In this document: positions 33,535 through 42,369 of the stretch, one piece after another | Numbering within the stretch: position 1 is the first letter of the stretch | How the letters are laid out: each line of letters opens with the position of its first letter | Assembly: GCF_000384375.1 (NCBI RefSeq) | Contig: NZ_ARVX01000001.1 | Span: forward strand, 1,550,001 to 1,614,000 | Direction of reading: 5' to 3' | DNA length: 64,000 nt | From: Methylotenera versatilis 79 | GTDB lineage: Bacteria > Pseudomonadota > Gammaproteobacteria > Burkholderiales > Methylophilaceae | Translations under genes and position numbers: made by a program | The notes under the pieces: generated by a model | Databases searched by the model: none | What the model saw: the letters and a program-made list of their open reading frames with translations, nothing else | What the model was told of the DNA's origin: nothing

Positions 33535-36051
33535 GTGATCAATCTGTTTGCAATTGGCTTTGTGTTAGGAGCTTGGTTGCTGCAGCAACAGCCTGAATTG
33601 CCCAGTATTTATGTCTACTCAGCCATTTTGCCAATGGCTTTTTTAGCTTTTAGAGCCGCTAAATTTCAACGTGACTTAACTAAAAATCCGACTCAAAATA
33701 TTTCAAATCAATACTCGCTGATATTTAACTCGAAAAATATTCAGCATTTTCGAAGGTTAAGTTTATTTATCTGCGCAGTTTTGTTGGGTTTTTATTGGGC
33801 TGCTAGCTTTGCCAGCTTAAGATTAAACGATGAATTGCCCAAAGAGTGGCAACAAAAAAATATTGAATTGATTGGCGTGATTGCCACGCTGCCAGAAGCG
33901 ATTGAGCGCGGCGAACGATTTCAATTTGATGTAGAAAAAGTGTTAACTCAAGACGCCACAAACAGCCTAAAAGTGCCTGCGCATATTTCACTTAATTTTT
34001 ATCGCGACAGTAAATTTACTCCTCAATTTACAAACTCAGAAAATATCCCACAAGATATTAATAGCGAAAATAATTATTTTCACGCTGGAGAACGCTGGCA
34101 ATTCAGTGTGAAATTAAAACGCCCGCACACCACTTATAACCCACATGGTTTTGATTTTGAGGCGTGGGCTTTAAGTGAGAATATGCGAGCCACTGGTAGT
34201 ATTAATCAAAAAGGTGATCATAAAAAGTTAAGCAACTTTGTGTTTAGGCCGAATTATATCGTTGAATATTATCGCGAAAAAGTGGGTAATCGCATTTCAA
34301 ACACTTTAATCAATCAGCCTTACGCTGGCGTGATCCGTGCGCTGGTAATCGGTGACGATAGTCAAATTTCAACAGCAGATTGGACTGTGTATTTACGCAC
34401 AGGTACTAATCATCTGATGAGTATTTCTGGGCTACATATCACTATGCTGGCGGGTTTAGCTTTTGTAATAACCGCTTTTGTTTGGCGGCGCATACCTAAT
34501 TTAGTGCTACTTTTTCCCACGCGAAAAGCAGCGACAATTGCCGGATTAATCGTTGCGATTCTTTATGCGTGCTTAGCCGGTTTATCAGTACCTACGCAAC
34601 GCACCTTATTTATGTTGATGACATTCGCACTGGCGTTGTTATTGGGACGAAATATAGCTATCTCACGTGCATTATCTATCGCGTTAATGGTAGTGGTGTT
34701 AATCGATCCGTGGGCTGTGATTGCGCCTGGATTTTGGCTATCGTTTTCTGCAGTGGCGATTATCGCTTATGTAAGTGTTGGCAGGCTGAAAGCGCAACAT
34801 TGGTTTGTTGAGGCAGTAAGGACGCAATGGGCGATTACACTGGGTTTGTTACCGTTATTAATCGTGATGTTTGGGCAAGCTTCGGTTATTTCACCGCTGG
34901 CCAACGCGCTTGCCATTCCTGTTATCAGCTTAGTCGTTGTGCCGTTAAGTATTGTTGGCGCGCTGTTACCCGTAGATTTCGTGTTGCACTTGGCACATTG
35001 GGTGTTGGATATTTGCATGCACGGTTTGAATTGGCTTGCAAATTTACCGATGGCGGTTTGGCAACAGCCAGCACCACCTGTTTGGGCAATGTTAACGGCG
35101 GTATTCGGCACGTTATGGCTATTGCTACCGCACGGTTTTCCGCAACGCTGGCTAGGATTGGTATTGTTTTTGCCATTGTTTTTTGTAAAGCCGCCAGCGC
35201 TAAAGATAGGCGAAATGCAAGTGAGTGTATTAGATGTCGGGCAGGGCTTAAGTGTGGTGATTAAAACCGCAAGTCATAGCTTTTTATATGATGCAGGTAG
35301 CCGCTATTCTTCACAAAGTGACGCAGGCAGCCGCATTGTCATGCCTTATTTACGCAGTATGGGTGTGACTAAATTAGATGGTTTTGTCGTGAGTCATGAT
35401 GATAGCGACCACAGTGGTGGCGCTACTTCTGTATTGGCGCAAATGCCCGTTGATTGGTTAGCCACTTCATTTGATTTGCCGGACGCTTTCAAAACGAGTA
35501 TGAAAACGCATGCGCGAACAGGGAAAACTTTTAAGTGCTTTGCGGGGCAACATTGGCAATGGGATGCTGTGGATTTTCAAGTGTTATATCCAAGCCAAGA
35601 AAGTTACCAAAATTTACAGTTAACTGATAATAATAAAAGTTGCGTAATCAAAATCAGCAGCGCGTTTGGCAGTATTTTATTGGTTGGTGATATTGAAAAA
35701 GCCGCAGAAGCGGAATTATTGCAAACTAATCAAGGTCTACCAAATCAGAATCTATTGGCAAGCGATGTTTTAGTCGTGCCACATCATGGCAGCAAAACTT
35801 CTTCAACTTTGGATTTTATTCAGGCAGTTGGCGCTAAAGAAGCTATCTTTACCGTCGGTTACTTGAACAGGTTTAAGCATCCCAAAGAAGAGATCGAAAA
35901 ACGTTATATAAATGCAGGCACGGCGCTGTATCGATCAGATTACAACGGCGCGGTTTTATTGGATTTTAAGGCAAATAAAGCGTTAAGTATTAGTGCTTGG
36001 CGGCAGGCGCAACCGCGATATTGGCACGATAGGTATGAGGGTGTTGATTAA
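33535..36051 (+). CDS. comEC: ComEC/Rec2 DNA-uptake channel
   Basis: ComEC carries single-stranded DNA across the inner membrane during natural transformation. The 838-residue protein shows the three expected parts: N-terminal hydrophobic region and OB-like DUF4131 (to about 240), the Competence membrane domain with LMSISGLHITMLAGLAF near residue 300 and about ten helices, and a C-terminal metallo-beta-lactamase domain from about 560. There the metal site HxDxDH reads SHDDSDHSGGA, with VVPHHGSKTSS further on. This suggests a nuclease-competent domain. It starts at GTG 33535. With pilT and pilU in the same window, competence is plausible. A loose 50-bp spacing from lolD fits a shared transcript. 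Confidence 0.93.
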   Translation: MINLFAIGFVLGAWLLQQQPELPSIYVYSAILPMAFLAFRAAKFQRDLTKNPTQNISNQYSLIFNSKNIQHFRRLSLFICAVLLGFYWAASFASLRLNDELPKEWQQKNIELIGVIATLPEAIERGERFQFDVEKVLTQDATNSLKVPAHISLNFYRDSKFTPQFTNSENIPQDINSENNYFHAGERWQFSVKLKRPHTTYNPHGFDFEAWALSENMRATGSINQKGDHKKLSNFVFRPNYIVEYYREKVGNRISNTLINQPYAGVIRALVIGDDSQISTADWTVYLRTGTNHLMSISGLHITMLAGLAFVITAFVWRRIPNLVLLFPTRKAATIAGLIVAILYACLAGLSVPTQRTLFMLMTFALALLLGRNIAISRALSIALMVVVLIDPWAVIAPGFWLSFSAVAIIAYVSVGRLKAQHWFVEAVRTQWAITLGLLPLLIVMFGQASVISPLANALAIPVISLVVVPLSIVGALLPVDFVLHLAHWVLDICMHGLNWLANLPMAVWQQPAPPVWAMLTAVFGTLWLLLPHGFPQRWLGLVLFLPLFFVKPPALKIGEMQVSVLDVGQGLSVVIKTASHSFLYDAGSRYSSQSDAGSRIVMPYLRSMGVTKLDGFVVSHDDSDHSGGATSVLAQMPVDWLATSFDLPDAFKTSMKTHARTGKTFKCFAGQHWQWDAVDFQVLYPSQESYQNLQLTDNNKSCVIKISSAFGSILLVGDIEKAAEAELLQTNQGLPNQNLLASDVLVVPHHGSKTSSTLDFIQAVGAKEAIFTVGYLNRFKHPKEEIEKRYINAGTALYRSDYNGAVLLDFKANKALSISAWRQAQPRYWHDRYEGVD

Positions 36052-36139
36052 ATGCCCAAATTAATCAAACTGGAACTTGCCGAAATGAAAGCTTCAAGCT
36101 AAAGTAGCAGCAGTTTTTTAAAACATAAGGAGTTGTGCT

Positions 36140-36745
36140 GTGTGGGAAATTATTCTGGCCGCTGGCTGGCCAATTTGGCCGTTAATTATTGCTTCAATCA
36201 TTGCGTTAGCTATTATCGGTGAGCGTTCATGGGCGCTACGCAAAGAAGTTGTCACCCCCACAAATTTACTACCTGAAGTACAAAAATGGTTAAACCAAGG
36301 CGGCATAACGAAAGAAACATTAACTAAACTTGAAAGACATTCATTATTAGGCGAAGTATTTGCCAGTGCTTTAGCGAATGCTAAAAGCTCACGTGAAATC
36401 ACTAAAGAAGCCATTGAAGAAACTGGCCGTGCAGTTGCGCATAAATTAGAGCGTTATCTGCCTACATTAGGTACGATTGCGACAGTGGCGCCATTGCTGG
36501 GCTTGCTTGGTACGGTAATTGGTATGGTTGAGTTGTTCGGTTCGTTCACCAATAGCGGCCACGATGTAGCCCAGTTTGCACGCGGTATTTCAGTAGCACT
36601 TTATAATACGGCAGCAGGTATTGTCGTTGCTGTGCCTGCAATGATCACGTATCGTTATTTCCGTGCAAAAGTAGATGGTTTGTTGGTTGATATGGAACAG
36701 CAAGCGATTAAGTTGGTAGAGATTCTGCACGACGAACGCAAATAA
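36140..36745 (+). CDS. exbB: ExbB/TolQ family proton-channel protein
   Basis: A 201-residue inner-membrane protein of the MotA/TolQ/ExbB family, which forms with ExbD the proton channel that energises TonB-type transport or envelope functions. Three membrane helices are seen: near residues 5-25, near 110-135 (TIATVAPLLGLLGTVIGMVELF) and near 150-175 (ISVALYNTAAGIVVAVPAMI). The start is GTG at 36140 with AAGGAG six bases upstream. No tonB lies in the window. exbD follows after 156 bp containing a long hairpin element, then lipid A genes, an order seen in other betaproteobacteria. Confidence 0.92.
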   Translation: MWEIILAAGWPIWPLIIASIIALAIIGERSWALRKEVVTPTNLLPEVQKWLNQGGITKETLTKLERHSLLGEVFASALANAKSSREITKEAIEETGRAVAHKLERYLPTLGTIATVAPLLGLLGTVIGMVELFGSFTNSGHDVAQFARGISVALYNTAAGIVVAVPAMITYRYFRAKVDGLLVDMEQQAIKLVEILHDERK

Positions 36746-36751
36746 TTTAGT

Positions 36752-36856
36752 AATTTACTTAAAATCACGCCAATACAGTGTTATTTTTTCTTGCCGTACA
36801 AATATGTACTGTCTACGAAAAAATCCCTCGTCTTGACGTTATTTAAAGCGAATTAA
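36752..36856. repeat. long imperfect inverted repeat between exbB and exbD
   Basis: Arms of about 50 nt flank the apex GTACA-AATA-TGTAC (36797-36810). Paired blocks read outwards: GTACA, ATTTTTTC, ACG-CAA-AC, AAAT, CTT and TAATT, with few interruptions. It is the strongest dyad in the window. The distal GC-containing block, the A/T run and the TACA-type apex resemble the element between nrdA and nrdB. Both sit between cotranscribed genes. Confidence 0.75.
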
Positions 36857-36901
36857 ATGATAACTGATTGATTGTTAACAGGCTGATTCAAAAGGTTTAA
36901 T

Positions 36902-37324
36902 ATGAATTTTCAACGTGGTAAACGGCACGAAGAACTAGAGATGAATCTAGTGCCTTTAATTGATGTGCTATTAGTGATTATCATTTTCTTGGTGGTCAGT
37001 GCGACTTTTGCACGCACCAGCGAATTACAGATTAACTTACCAACCGCTGAAGCCAGCACACCACAAGAAAAACCTCTGATTATTACGGTAGAGGTCGATG
37101 CGAGTGGTCGTTATCTAGTAAATGGCAATGAAGTAGGCGGCGGTAGTGTCGATGAGATTTCTGCTGCGTTGACTAAAGCCGTTGGCGCTGGAAAAGATCC
37201 GACAATCGTGATTAATGCGGATGCGAAATCGACGCATCAATCGGTAGTTAACGTGATGGAAGCATCAAGATTAGCGAATTACACACACATCACATTCGCC
37301 ACACAGCTTCGACAAGGCAAGTAG
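36902..37324 (+). CDS. exbD: ExbD/TolR family protein
   Basis: A 140-residue partner of ExbB. After a short cytoplasmic start, one membrane helix (residues about 15-37) carries the essential aspartate D21 in NLVPLIDVLLVII; the remaining 100 residues form the periplasmic domain. The channel uses the proton gradient to drive an envelope process. It lies 156 bp after exbB and 194 bp before msbA; the latter gap (37325-37518) is AT-rich with TTTAGTTT-like repeats and no clear gene. Confidence 0.93.
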   Translation: MNFQRGKRHEELEMNLVPLIDVLLVIIIFLVVSATFARTSELQINLPTAEASTPQEKPLIITVEVDASGRYLVNGNEVGGGSVDEISAALTKAVGAGKDPTIVINADAKSTHQSVVNVMEASRLANYTHITFATQLRQGK

Positions 37325-37518
37325 GCCAAGTTAATTAAATCTAGTTTAACCAAGTTTAGTTTGACTGGATTTAGTTTAGTTTGTTAGTTGTGTCGTTAGC
37401 TTTATAATTGGAAGCTATTCGTTTATATATTGATTGATATTTTATTGTCTTATCTTAATTTGCTTTATCTTAAATCTAAGCGCGCTCATTTTTCTCTGCC
37501 TATTCGACTGAACTATTA

Positions 37519-39273
37519 ATGTCGAGATCCTCACGTAAAAAAGAAGCTATTCCGCACATTGTTAACGCAAAGTTACTTTATTTGCGTCTGTTTCGCTATG
37601 CCTGGAAATATAAAATCTATTTTTTAGTTAGTATTACTGCGCTGGTTATCTTGTCTGCCAGCAATACTGGCTTTTTGGCACTGATTAAAAAAGTGACCGA
37701 TGATGGTTTCGTTAAACAATCTGCGGATCAAGTGCTTATATTGCCGTTCATGTTGTTTGGCTTAATGGCAATTCGCGCTTTGGCGGGCTTTGCTTCCACC
37801 TATTACATGCGCTGGATAGCGCGTCATGTGGTCGAAGTGATTAGAAACGAAGCGTTCAGCAAACTCATGTTATTGCCTGTTAGCTATTTTGATGCGGGCT
37901 CTTCGAGCGTAACCGTTTCTAAACTCACTTATGATACAGAACGTCTTTCTACCGTTTCAACTCGTGTCGCGTTATCCGTTATTCAAGATGCATTAACCGC
38001 AGTTGGTTTGCTGGGTTATATGCTGTATTTAGATTGGAAATTGACACTAATTTTTGTGGTCGTTACGCCATTAATGGCAATTTATTTGCGCAAAATGACG
38101 CCTAGATTGCGCAGCAGTGCTAAGCGTGTGCAAGAATCCATGGGCGATATGACCAAAGCGGCTGAAGAGGCGATTGCAGGTCAGCGTATCGTCAAGATTT
38201 TTGGTGCAGGTGAGTATGAAACAAATCGATTTGGCAAAATCGTTGGCAACAATCGTAATATTGAATTACGCTTAACGCGCATTTCTGGCTTAAATAGCTT
38301 GGTGATTGAATTTTTGGCGGCGATTGCCTTGGGTTTAGTGGTTTATTACGCGATCGGTAAATTTAGTGCTGGTGAGTTTGCTGCATTTGTCGGTGCTTTA
38401 TTGATGTTAATTGCGCCAATTAAACATTTAACCGCAGCAAATGAAGAGTTTCAGATTGGTTTGGCCGCAGCGCAAAGCGTGTTTGAGATCATTGATAGTC
38501 AGTCAGAAATCAATGATGGTGAAAAAATCATTCAACGTGCCAAAGGCGGCATTGAATTTAAAAATGTGAGCTTACGTTATAACAACGCCAAAAAACTGGC
38601 ATTGAATAACTTAAGTTTTACCATTCAACCCGGGGAAAAGTTGGCTCTAGTGGGGCGTTCTGGTGGTGGTAAAACCACGATGGTGAATTTATTGCCACGT
38701 TTTTATGAGTTGCAACAAGGCTTCATTTTGCTGGATGGTATAGATATTCGCGCGTTGGAATTGAAAAATCTGCGCAGTCAGTATTCATTAGTCAGTCAAG
38801 ATATCGTGTTGTTTAATGACACCGTTTTCAACAATATTGCTTATGGCGCACTACGCGATTCGACTGAAGAAGAAGTGATTGAAGCGGCCAAAGCAGCACA
38901 CGCATGGGAATTTATTCAGCAGTTGCCAGATGGTTTGCAAAATGAGATTGGCGATAGAGGCGTGCGCTTATCTGGTGGTCAGCGTCAGCGTATTGCCATT
39001 GCGCGTGCCATCCTTAAAAATGCGCCTATTTTATTGTTAGACGAAGCAACTAGTGCCCTGGATACGGAGTCTGAACAATTCGTACAAGCAGCTTTAGATA
39101 CTTTAATGCAAGGCCGCACGACGATTGTGATTGCACATCGCCTCAGCACGATTGAAAATTCCGATAGAATTTTGGTGATGGATCAAGGCGAAATTGTCGA
39201 ATCTGGCTCTCATCAGGAGTTAATCGCTAAAAATGGCTACTACAGTAAGTTATACCAAAAAGAATTTGATTAA
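37519..39273 (+). CDS. msbA: lipid A export ABC transporter MsbA
   Basis: MsbA flips lipid A-core from the inner to the outer leaflet of the inner membrane. The 584-residue half-transporter has six membrane helices in residues about 20-320 and an ATPase domain with Walker A GRSGGGKTTMVNLLPRF, signature RLSGGQRQRIAIARAIL, Walker B ILLLDEATSALD and VIAHRLST. The family call as MsbA rather than a general exporter rests on length and on lpxK immediately downstream (34 bp). A lysine/arginine-rich N-terminus precedes the first helix. Confidence 0.94.
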   Translation: MSRSSRKKEAIPHIVNAKLLYLRLFRYAWKYKIYFLVSITALVILSASNTGFLALIKKVTDDGFVKQSADQVLILPFMLFGLMAIRALAGFASTYYMRWIARHVVEVIRNEAFSKLMLLPVSYFDAGSSSVTVSKLTYDTERLSTVSTRVALSVIQDALTAVGLLGYMLYLDWKLTLIFVVVTPLMAIYLRKMTPRLRSSAKRVQESMGDMTKAAEEAIAGQRIVKIFGAGEYETNRFGKIVGNNRNIELRLTRISGLNSLVIEFLAAIALGLVVYYAIGKFSAGEFAAFVGALLMLIAPIKHLTAANEEFQIGLAAAQSVFEIIDSQSEINDGEKIIQRAKGGIEFKNVSLRYNNAKKLALNNLSFTIQPGEKLALVGRSGGGKTTMVNLLPRFYELQQGFILLDGIDIRALELKNLRSQYSLVSQDIVLFNDTVFNNIAYGALRDSTEEEVIEAAKAAHAWEFIQQLPDGLQNEIGDRGVRLSGGQRQRIAIARAILKNAPILLLDEATSALDTESEQFVQAALDTLMQGRTTIVIAHRLSTIENSDRILVMDQGEIVESGSHQELIAKNGYYSKLYQKEFD

Positions 39274-39306
39274 TAGAATCTGCATGATGAGATTGCGCTT
39301 GTTACG

Positions 39307-40329
39307 ATGACTCTAACTCAAGAAATTATTAAACGCGCGTGGCGTAAAAAAAATGCACTTTATTATGTTGTGTTGGTACCACTTTCTTGGCTTTTTGCGC
39401 TGCTAACCTTATTAAGGCGCATGGCTTATAAGCAAGGTTTGCTTAAATCGCATGCATTGCCAGTTCCTGTGATTATCGTCGGTAATATTCACGTGGGTGG
39501 TAGCGGCAAAACGCCCGTGGTTATTTGGTTGGTGCAGCATTTGAAACAGTTAGGTTTTCATCCCGCGGTCATCAGTCGCGGCTATGGCGGTAGCACCAAA
39601 TTAGCTACCGCAGTTAACGCTAACAGTAATCCAAAAATAGTGGGTGATGAGCCAGTACTAATCGCAAATCGGTGTGGTTGCCCAATTTGGGTCGGTGCAA
39701 ACCGCATGCAAGTTGGCGCTGAGTTGCTAAAGGCACATCCAGAATGTAATGTGATTATCAGCGACGATGGCTTGCAGCATTACCGTTTACGGCGTGATAT
39801 GGAAATTGCAGTTATCGATAGCGAAAATTATTTAAACAACGCTAATTTGTTGCCTGCCGGATCATTAAGAGAGTCTATTAGTCGCCTGCAAACGGTTGAC
39901 GCTGTGATCAAAAATGGACAATTAAGTACAGAAATAAATCATCCAGCAAGTGTTGAAAATGCTTACTTAATGCAGTTAATTGGCTCAGAATTTTACAATC
40001 TAGCGGATCCTACTTTGAAAGCAACGGCTGCTGATTTTAAGCGTAAAAGTGTGAAAGCGCTGGCGGGAATTGGCAACCCAGCCCGTTTTTTTGAGCATTT
40101 ACGTCAATTAGGTTTAAACTTTGCTTCAGCTAGTTTCGATGATCATCATCCATTTACTGCATTTGATCTGGCAAAAATGGAATGTGATGTTTTATTGATG
40201 ACTGAAAAAGATGCCGTAAAATGTAAAGAATTTGCCAAGTCAAATTATTGGGTGTTGCCGATTGAGGCGAACATTGAAGGCGATTTGATGCAGCTAGTGT
40301 TGCAAAAATTGCAGCATCGCAAGCATTAA
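39307..40329 (+). CDS. lpxK: tetraacyldisaccharide 4'-kinase
   Basis: LpxK phosphorylates the 4' position of the lipid A disaccharide at the inner membrane. The 340-residue protein has the P-loop IIVGNIHVGGSGKTPVVIWL near residues 56-75, the VISRGYGG motif after it and NVIISDDGLQHYRL near 150. An N-terminal hydrophobic stretch (VVLVPLSWLFALLTLL, residues about 22-37) is the membrane anchor typical of the family. Cotranscribed with msbA and followed by a Trm112-like gene and kdsB. Confidence 0.96.
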   Translation: MTLTQEIIKRAWRKKNALYYVVLVPLSWLFALLTLLRRMAYKQGLLKSHALPVPVIIVGNIHVGGSGKTPVVIWLVQHLKQLGFHPAVISRGYGGSTKLATAVNANSNPKIVGDEPVLIANRCGCPIWVGANRMQVGAELLKAHPECNVIISDDGLQHYRLRRDMEIAVIDSENYLNNANLLPAGSLRESISRLQTVDAVIKNGQLSTEINHPASVENAYLMQLIGSEFYNLADPTLKATAADFKRKSVKALAGIGNPARFFEHLRQLGLNFASASFDDHHPFTAFDLAKMECDVLLMTEKDAVKCKEFAKSNYWVLPIEANIEGDLMQLVLQKLQHRKH

Positions 40330-40365
40330 GTTTTGATTATATATTGCACATATTAAGGCATTAAC

Positions 40366-40569
40366 ATGGATTCTAAATTACTCAATATCTTAGTCTGTCC
40401 CGTTACCAAAGGGCCATTGATTTTGGATAAAAAAAACAATGAACTCATTTCTAAATCTGCGCGATTAGCTTATCCCATTCGTGATGGGATTCCGGTGATG
40501 TTGCAGGAAGAAGCGCGAAAAATCGGCCCGGATGAAAAAATAGGCACTGACGAAAAAGCGGCCCAGTAA
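40366..40569 (+). CDS. Trm112 family small protein (YcaR-like)
   Basis: A 67-residue protein with the family start [18 protein letters not shown], then [12 protein letters not shown]. Only one cysteine (C11) is present, so it lacks the four-cysteine zinc knuckle of eukaryotic Trm112, as bacterial YcaR proteins do. The charged tail ([12 protein letters not shown]) is slightly repetitive. The function is unknown; its conserved place between lpxK and kdsB suggests cotranscription rather than a proven LPS role. Confidence 0.93.
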   Translation: MDSKLLNILVCPVTKGPLILDKKNNELISKSARLAYPIRDGIPVMLQEEARKIGPDEKIGTDEKAAQ

Positions 40570-40618
40570 AGTAGTGAACTAGTAAAATACTTAACTATTA
40601 AATCTGCGGATAATTTAA

Positions 40619-41359
40619 GTGACATTTAAAGTTGTGATTCCTGCGCGTTATGCCAGTACGCGTTTGCCAGGTAAGCCATTGCTGGATATTGCTGGCAAAC
40701 CGATGGTGATACGTGTGGCGGAGCAGGCGGCAAAAAGTGGCGCAAGTGAAATTGTCATTGCAACGGATTTTGAGAAAATCAGCCACATTGCCGCACAGCA
40801 TGATATTAAAGCCGTCATGACACGTATCGATCATGTTTCTGGTACCGATAGAATCGCCGAAGTCGCACATAAACTCAACTGGGCGGATGGTGATATTGTC
40901 GTCAATGTGCAAGGAGATGAGCCACTAATTGAGCCTGCATTAATCGCCGAAGTCGCTCAACACTTGGCTAATAGCCAAGATGCCGTGATGGCGACAGCCT
41001 GTCATCGCATTCATGATGAAGCTAGCTTTCTAAATCCCAATATCGTTAAAGTGGTGATAGACGCCAATGGTAACGCTTTGTATTTCAGCCGCGCGCCAAT
41101 TCCATATCCGCGAGATGACGTTTATAAAGATAATATTCAAGCCTATCGGCATATTGGCATTTATGCATATCGCGTAGGATTTTTAAAGCAATATGCAGAG
41201 TTAACCAGTACAGAGCTGGAAAAAATTGAAAGTTTAGAACAACTACGTGTGTTGCATCATGGTTATAAGATTGGTGTGACGATTACTAAAAATGCACCAG
41301 CAAGTGGTGTGGATACGCAAGAGGATTTGGATTATGTCAGGCGCTTATTTTTAATTTAA
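40619..41359 (+). CDS. kdsB: CMP-KDO synthetase
   Basis: KdsB activates 3-deoxy-D-manno-octulosonate with CTP for LPS core synthesis. The 246-residue protein starts VIPARYASTRLPGKPL, with VVNVQGDEPLIEP near residue 95 and YKDNIQAYRHIGIYAYR near 180. The start is GTG at 40619; the sequence GCGGA lies ten bases upstream. It ends the exbB-exbD-msbA-lpxK-Trm112-kdsB run and converges with the DUF486 gene after 30 bp. Confidence 0.96.
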   Translation: MTFKVVIPARYASTRLPGKPLLDIAGKPMVIRVAEQAAKSGASEIVIATDFEKISHIAAQHDIKAVMTRIDHVSGTDRIAEVAHKLNWADGDIVVNVQGDEPLIEPALIAEVAQHLANSQDAVMATACHRIHDEASFLNPNIVKVVIDANGNALYFSRAPIPYPRDDVYKDNIQAYRHIGIYAYRVGFLKQYAELTSTELEKIESLEQLRVLHHGYKIGVTITKNAPASGVDTQEDLDYVRRLFLI

Positions 41360-41389
41360 TTGTATTTATTTTATCGATTTAAATGCTTA

Positions 41390-41737
41390 TTAAATATGAG
41401 TGCGAAACATAAAATACACTGCACCCAACAAGCACAAACCCGCCCATAAAAAATCCAGCTTAAGCGGTTGATGCATATAAAAAACCGCGAATGGTACAAA
41501 CACACTCAATGTAATCACTTCTTGCAGCATTTTCAGCTGCGCGAGCGACAATACCGTAAAGCCAATACGGTTAGCGGGCACTTGGAACAGATATTCCACC
41601 AATGCAATACCCCAGCTAATGAGCGCGGCGATTATCCAAGGTTTATTGTTGAGCTCTTTAAGATGTGCATACCACGCAAACGACATAAAGACGTTTGCGA
41701 CAGTCAGTAAGAGAATTGTTTTTAGGATTGTTGGCAT
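41390..41737 (-). CDS. DUF486 family membrane protein
   Basis: A 115-residue protein with four predicted membrane helices (about 4-24, 34-52, 60-85, 92-112) and the DUF486 text FMSFAWYAHLKEL, WGIALVEYLFQVPANRIG and LKMLQEVITLSVFVPFAVFYM. The family resembles half-size drug/metabolite transporters, but no substrate is known. It stands alone between kdsB (convergent) and glnB. Confidence 0.88.
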   Translation of the reverse strand: MPTILKTILLLTVANVFMSFAWYAHLKELNNKPWIIAALISWGIALVEYLFQVPANRIGFTVLSLAQLKMLQEVITLSVFVPFAVFYMHQPLKLDFLWAGLCLLGAVYFMFRTHI

Positions 41738-41790
41738 TTATAAAAATTGCAAAATTAATAATAGATAACAACAACCTGAATTAAATACGG

Positions 41791-41816
41791 AAAGCACTCA
41801 CTTTTGCGAGTGCTTT
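41791..41816 (-). terminator. hairpin terminator between glnB and the DUF486 gene
   Basis: AAAGCACTC (41791-41799) pairs with GAGTGCTTT (41808-41816). The following tract is only moderately T-rich on either strand. It lies 46 bp past the glnB stop codon. Confidence 0.55.
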
Positions 41817-41862
41817 AAATCAGAGAGTTAATGGCAAGTTAACGCTTAATTTATGTCAAAAG

Positions 41863-42228
<366 letters not shown>

Positions 42229-42369
42229 CTATTTTTGGTTCTGATTTTGCTATTAATTGGTTTTGCTAGATATGGATTTTATCTAAGTAAGGATTCTATT
42301 TTATTTCGCCACAAATTTGCTATTAAAATAAATCATTTGGTCCGTATATTTAAAAATAGCTATTAAAAA

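Noticed and set aside
34569-35264. Long alternate-frame ORFs inside comEC
   Set aside because: They lie in shadow frames of a strongly supported gene and encode no recognisable protein.
37325-37518. TTTAGTTT-like repeats between exbD and msbA
   Set aside because: AT-rich simple sequence without consistent period or dyad; no feature can be supported.
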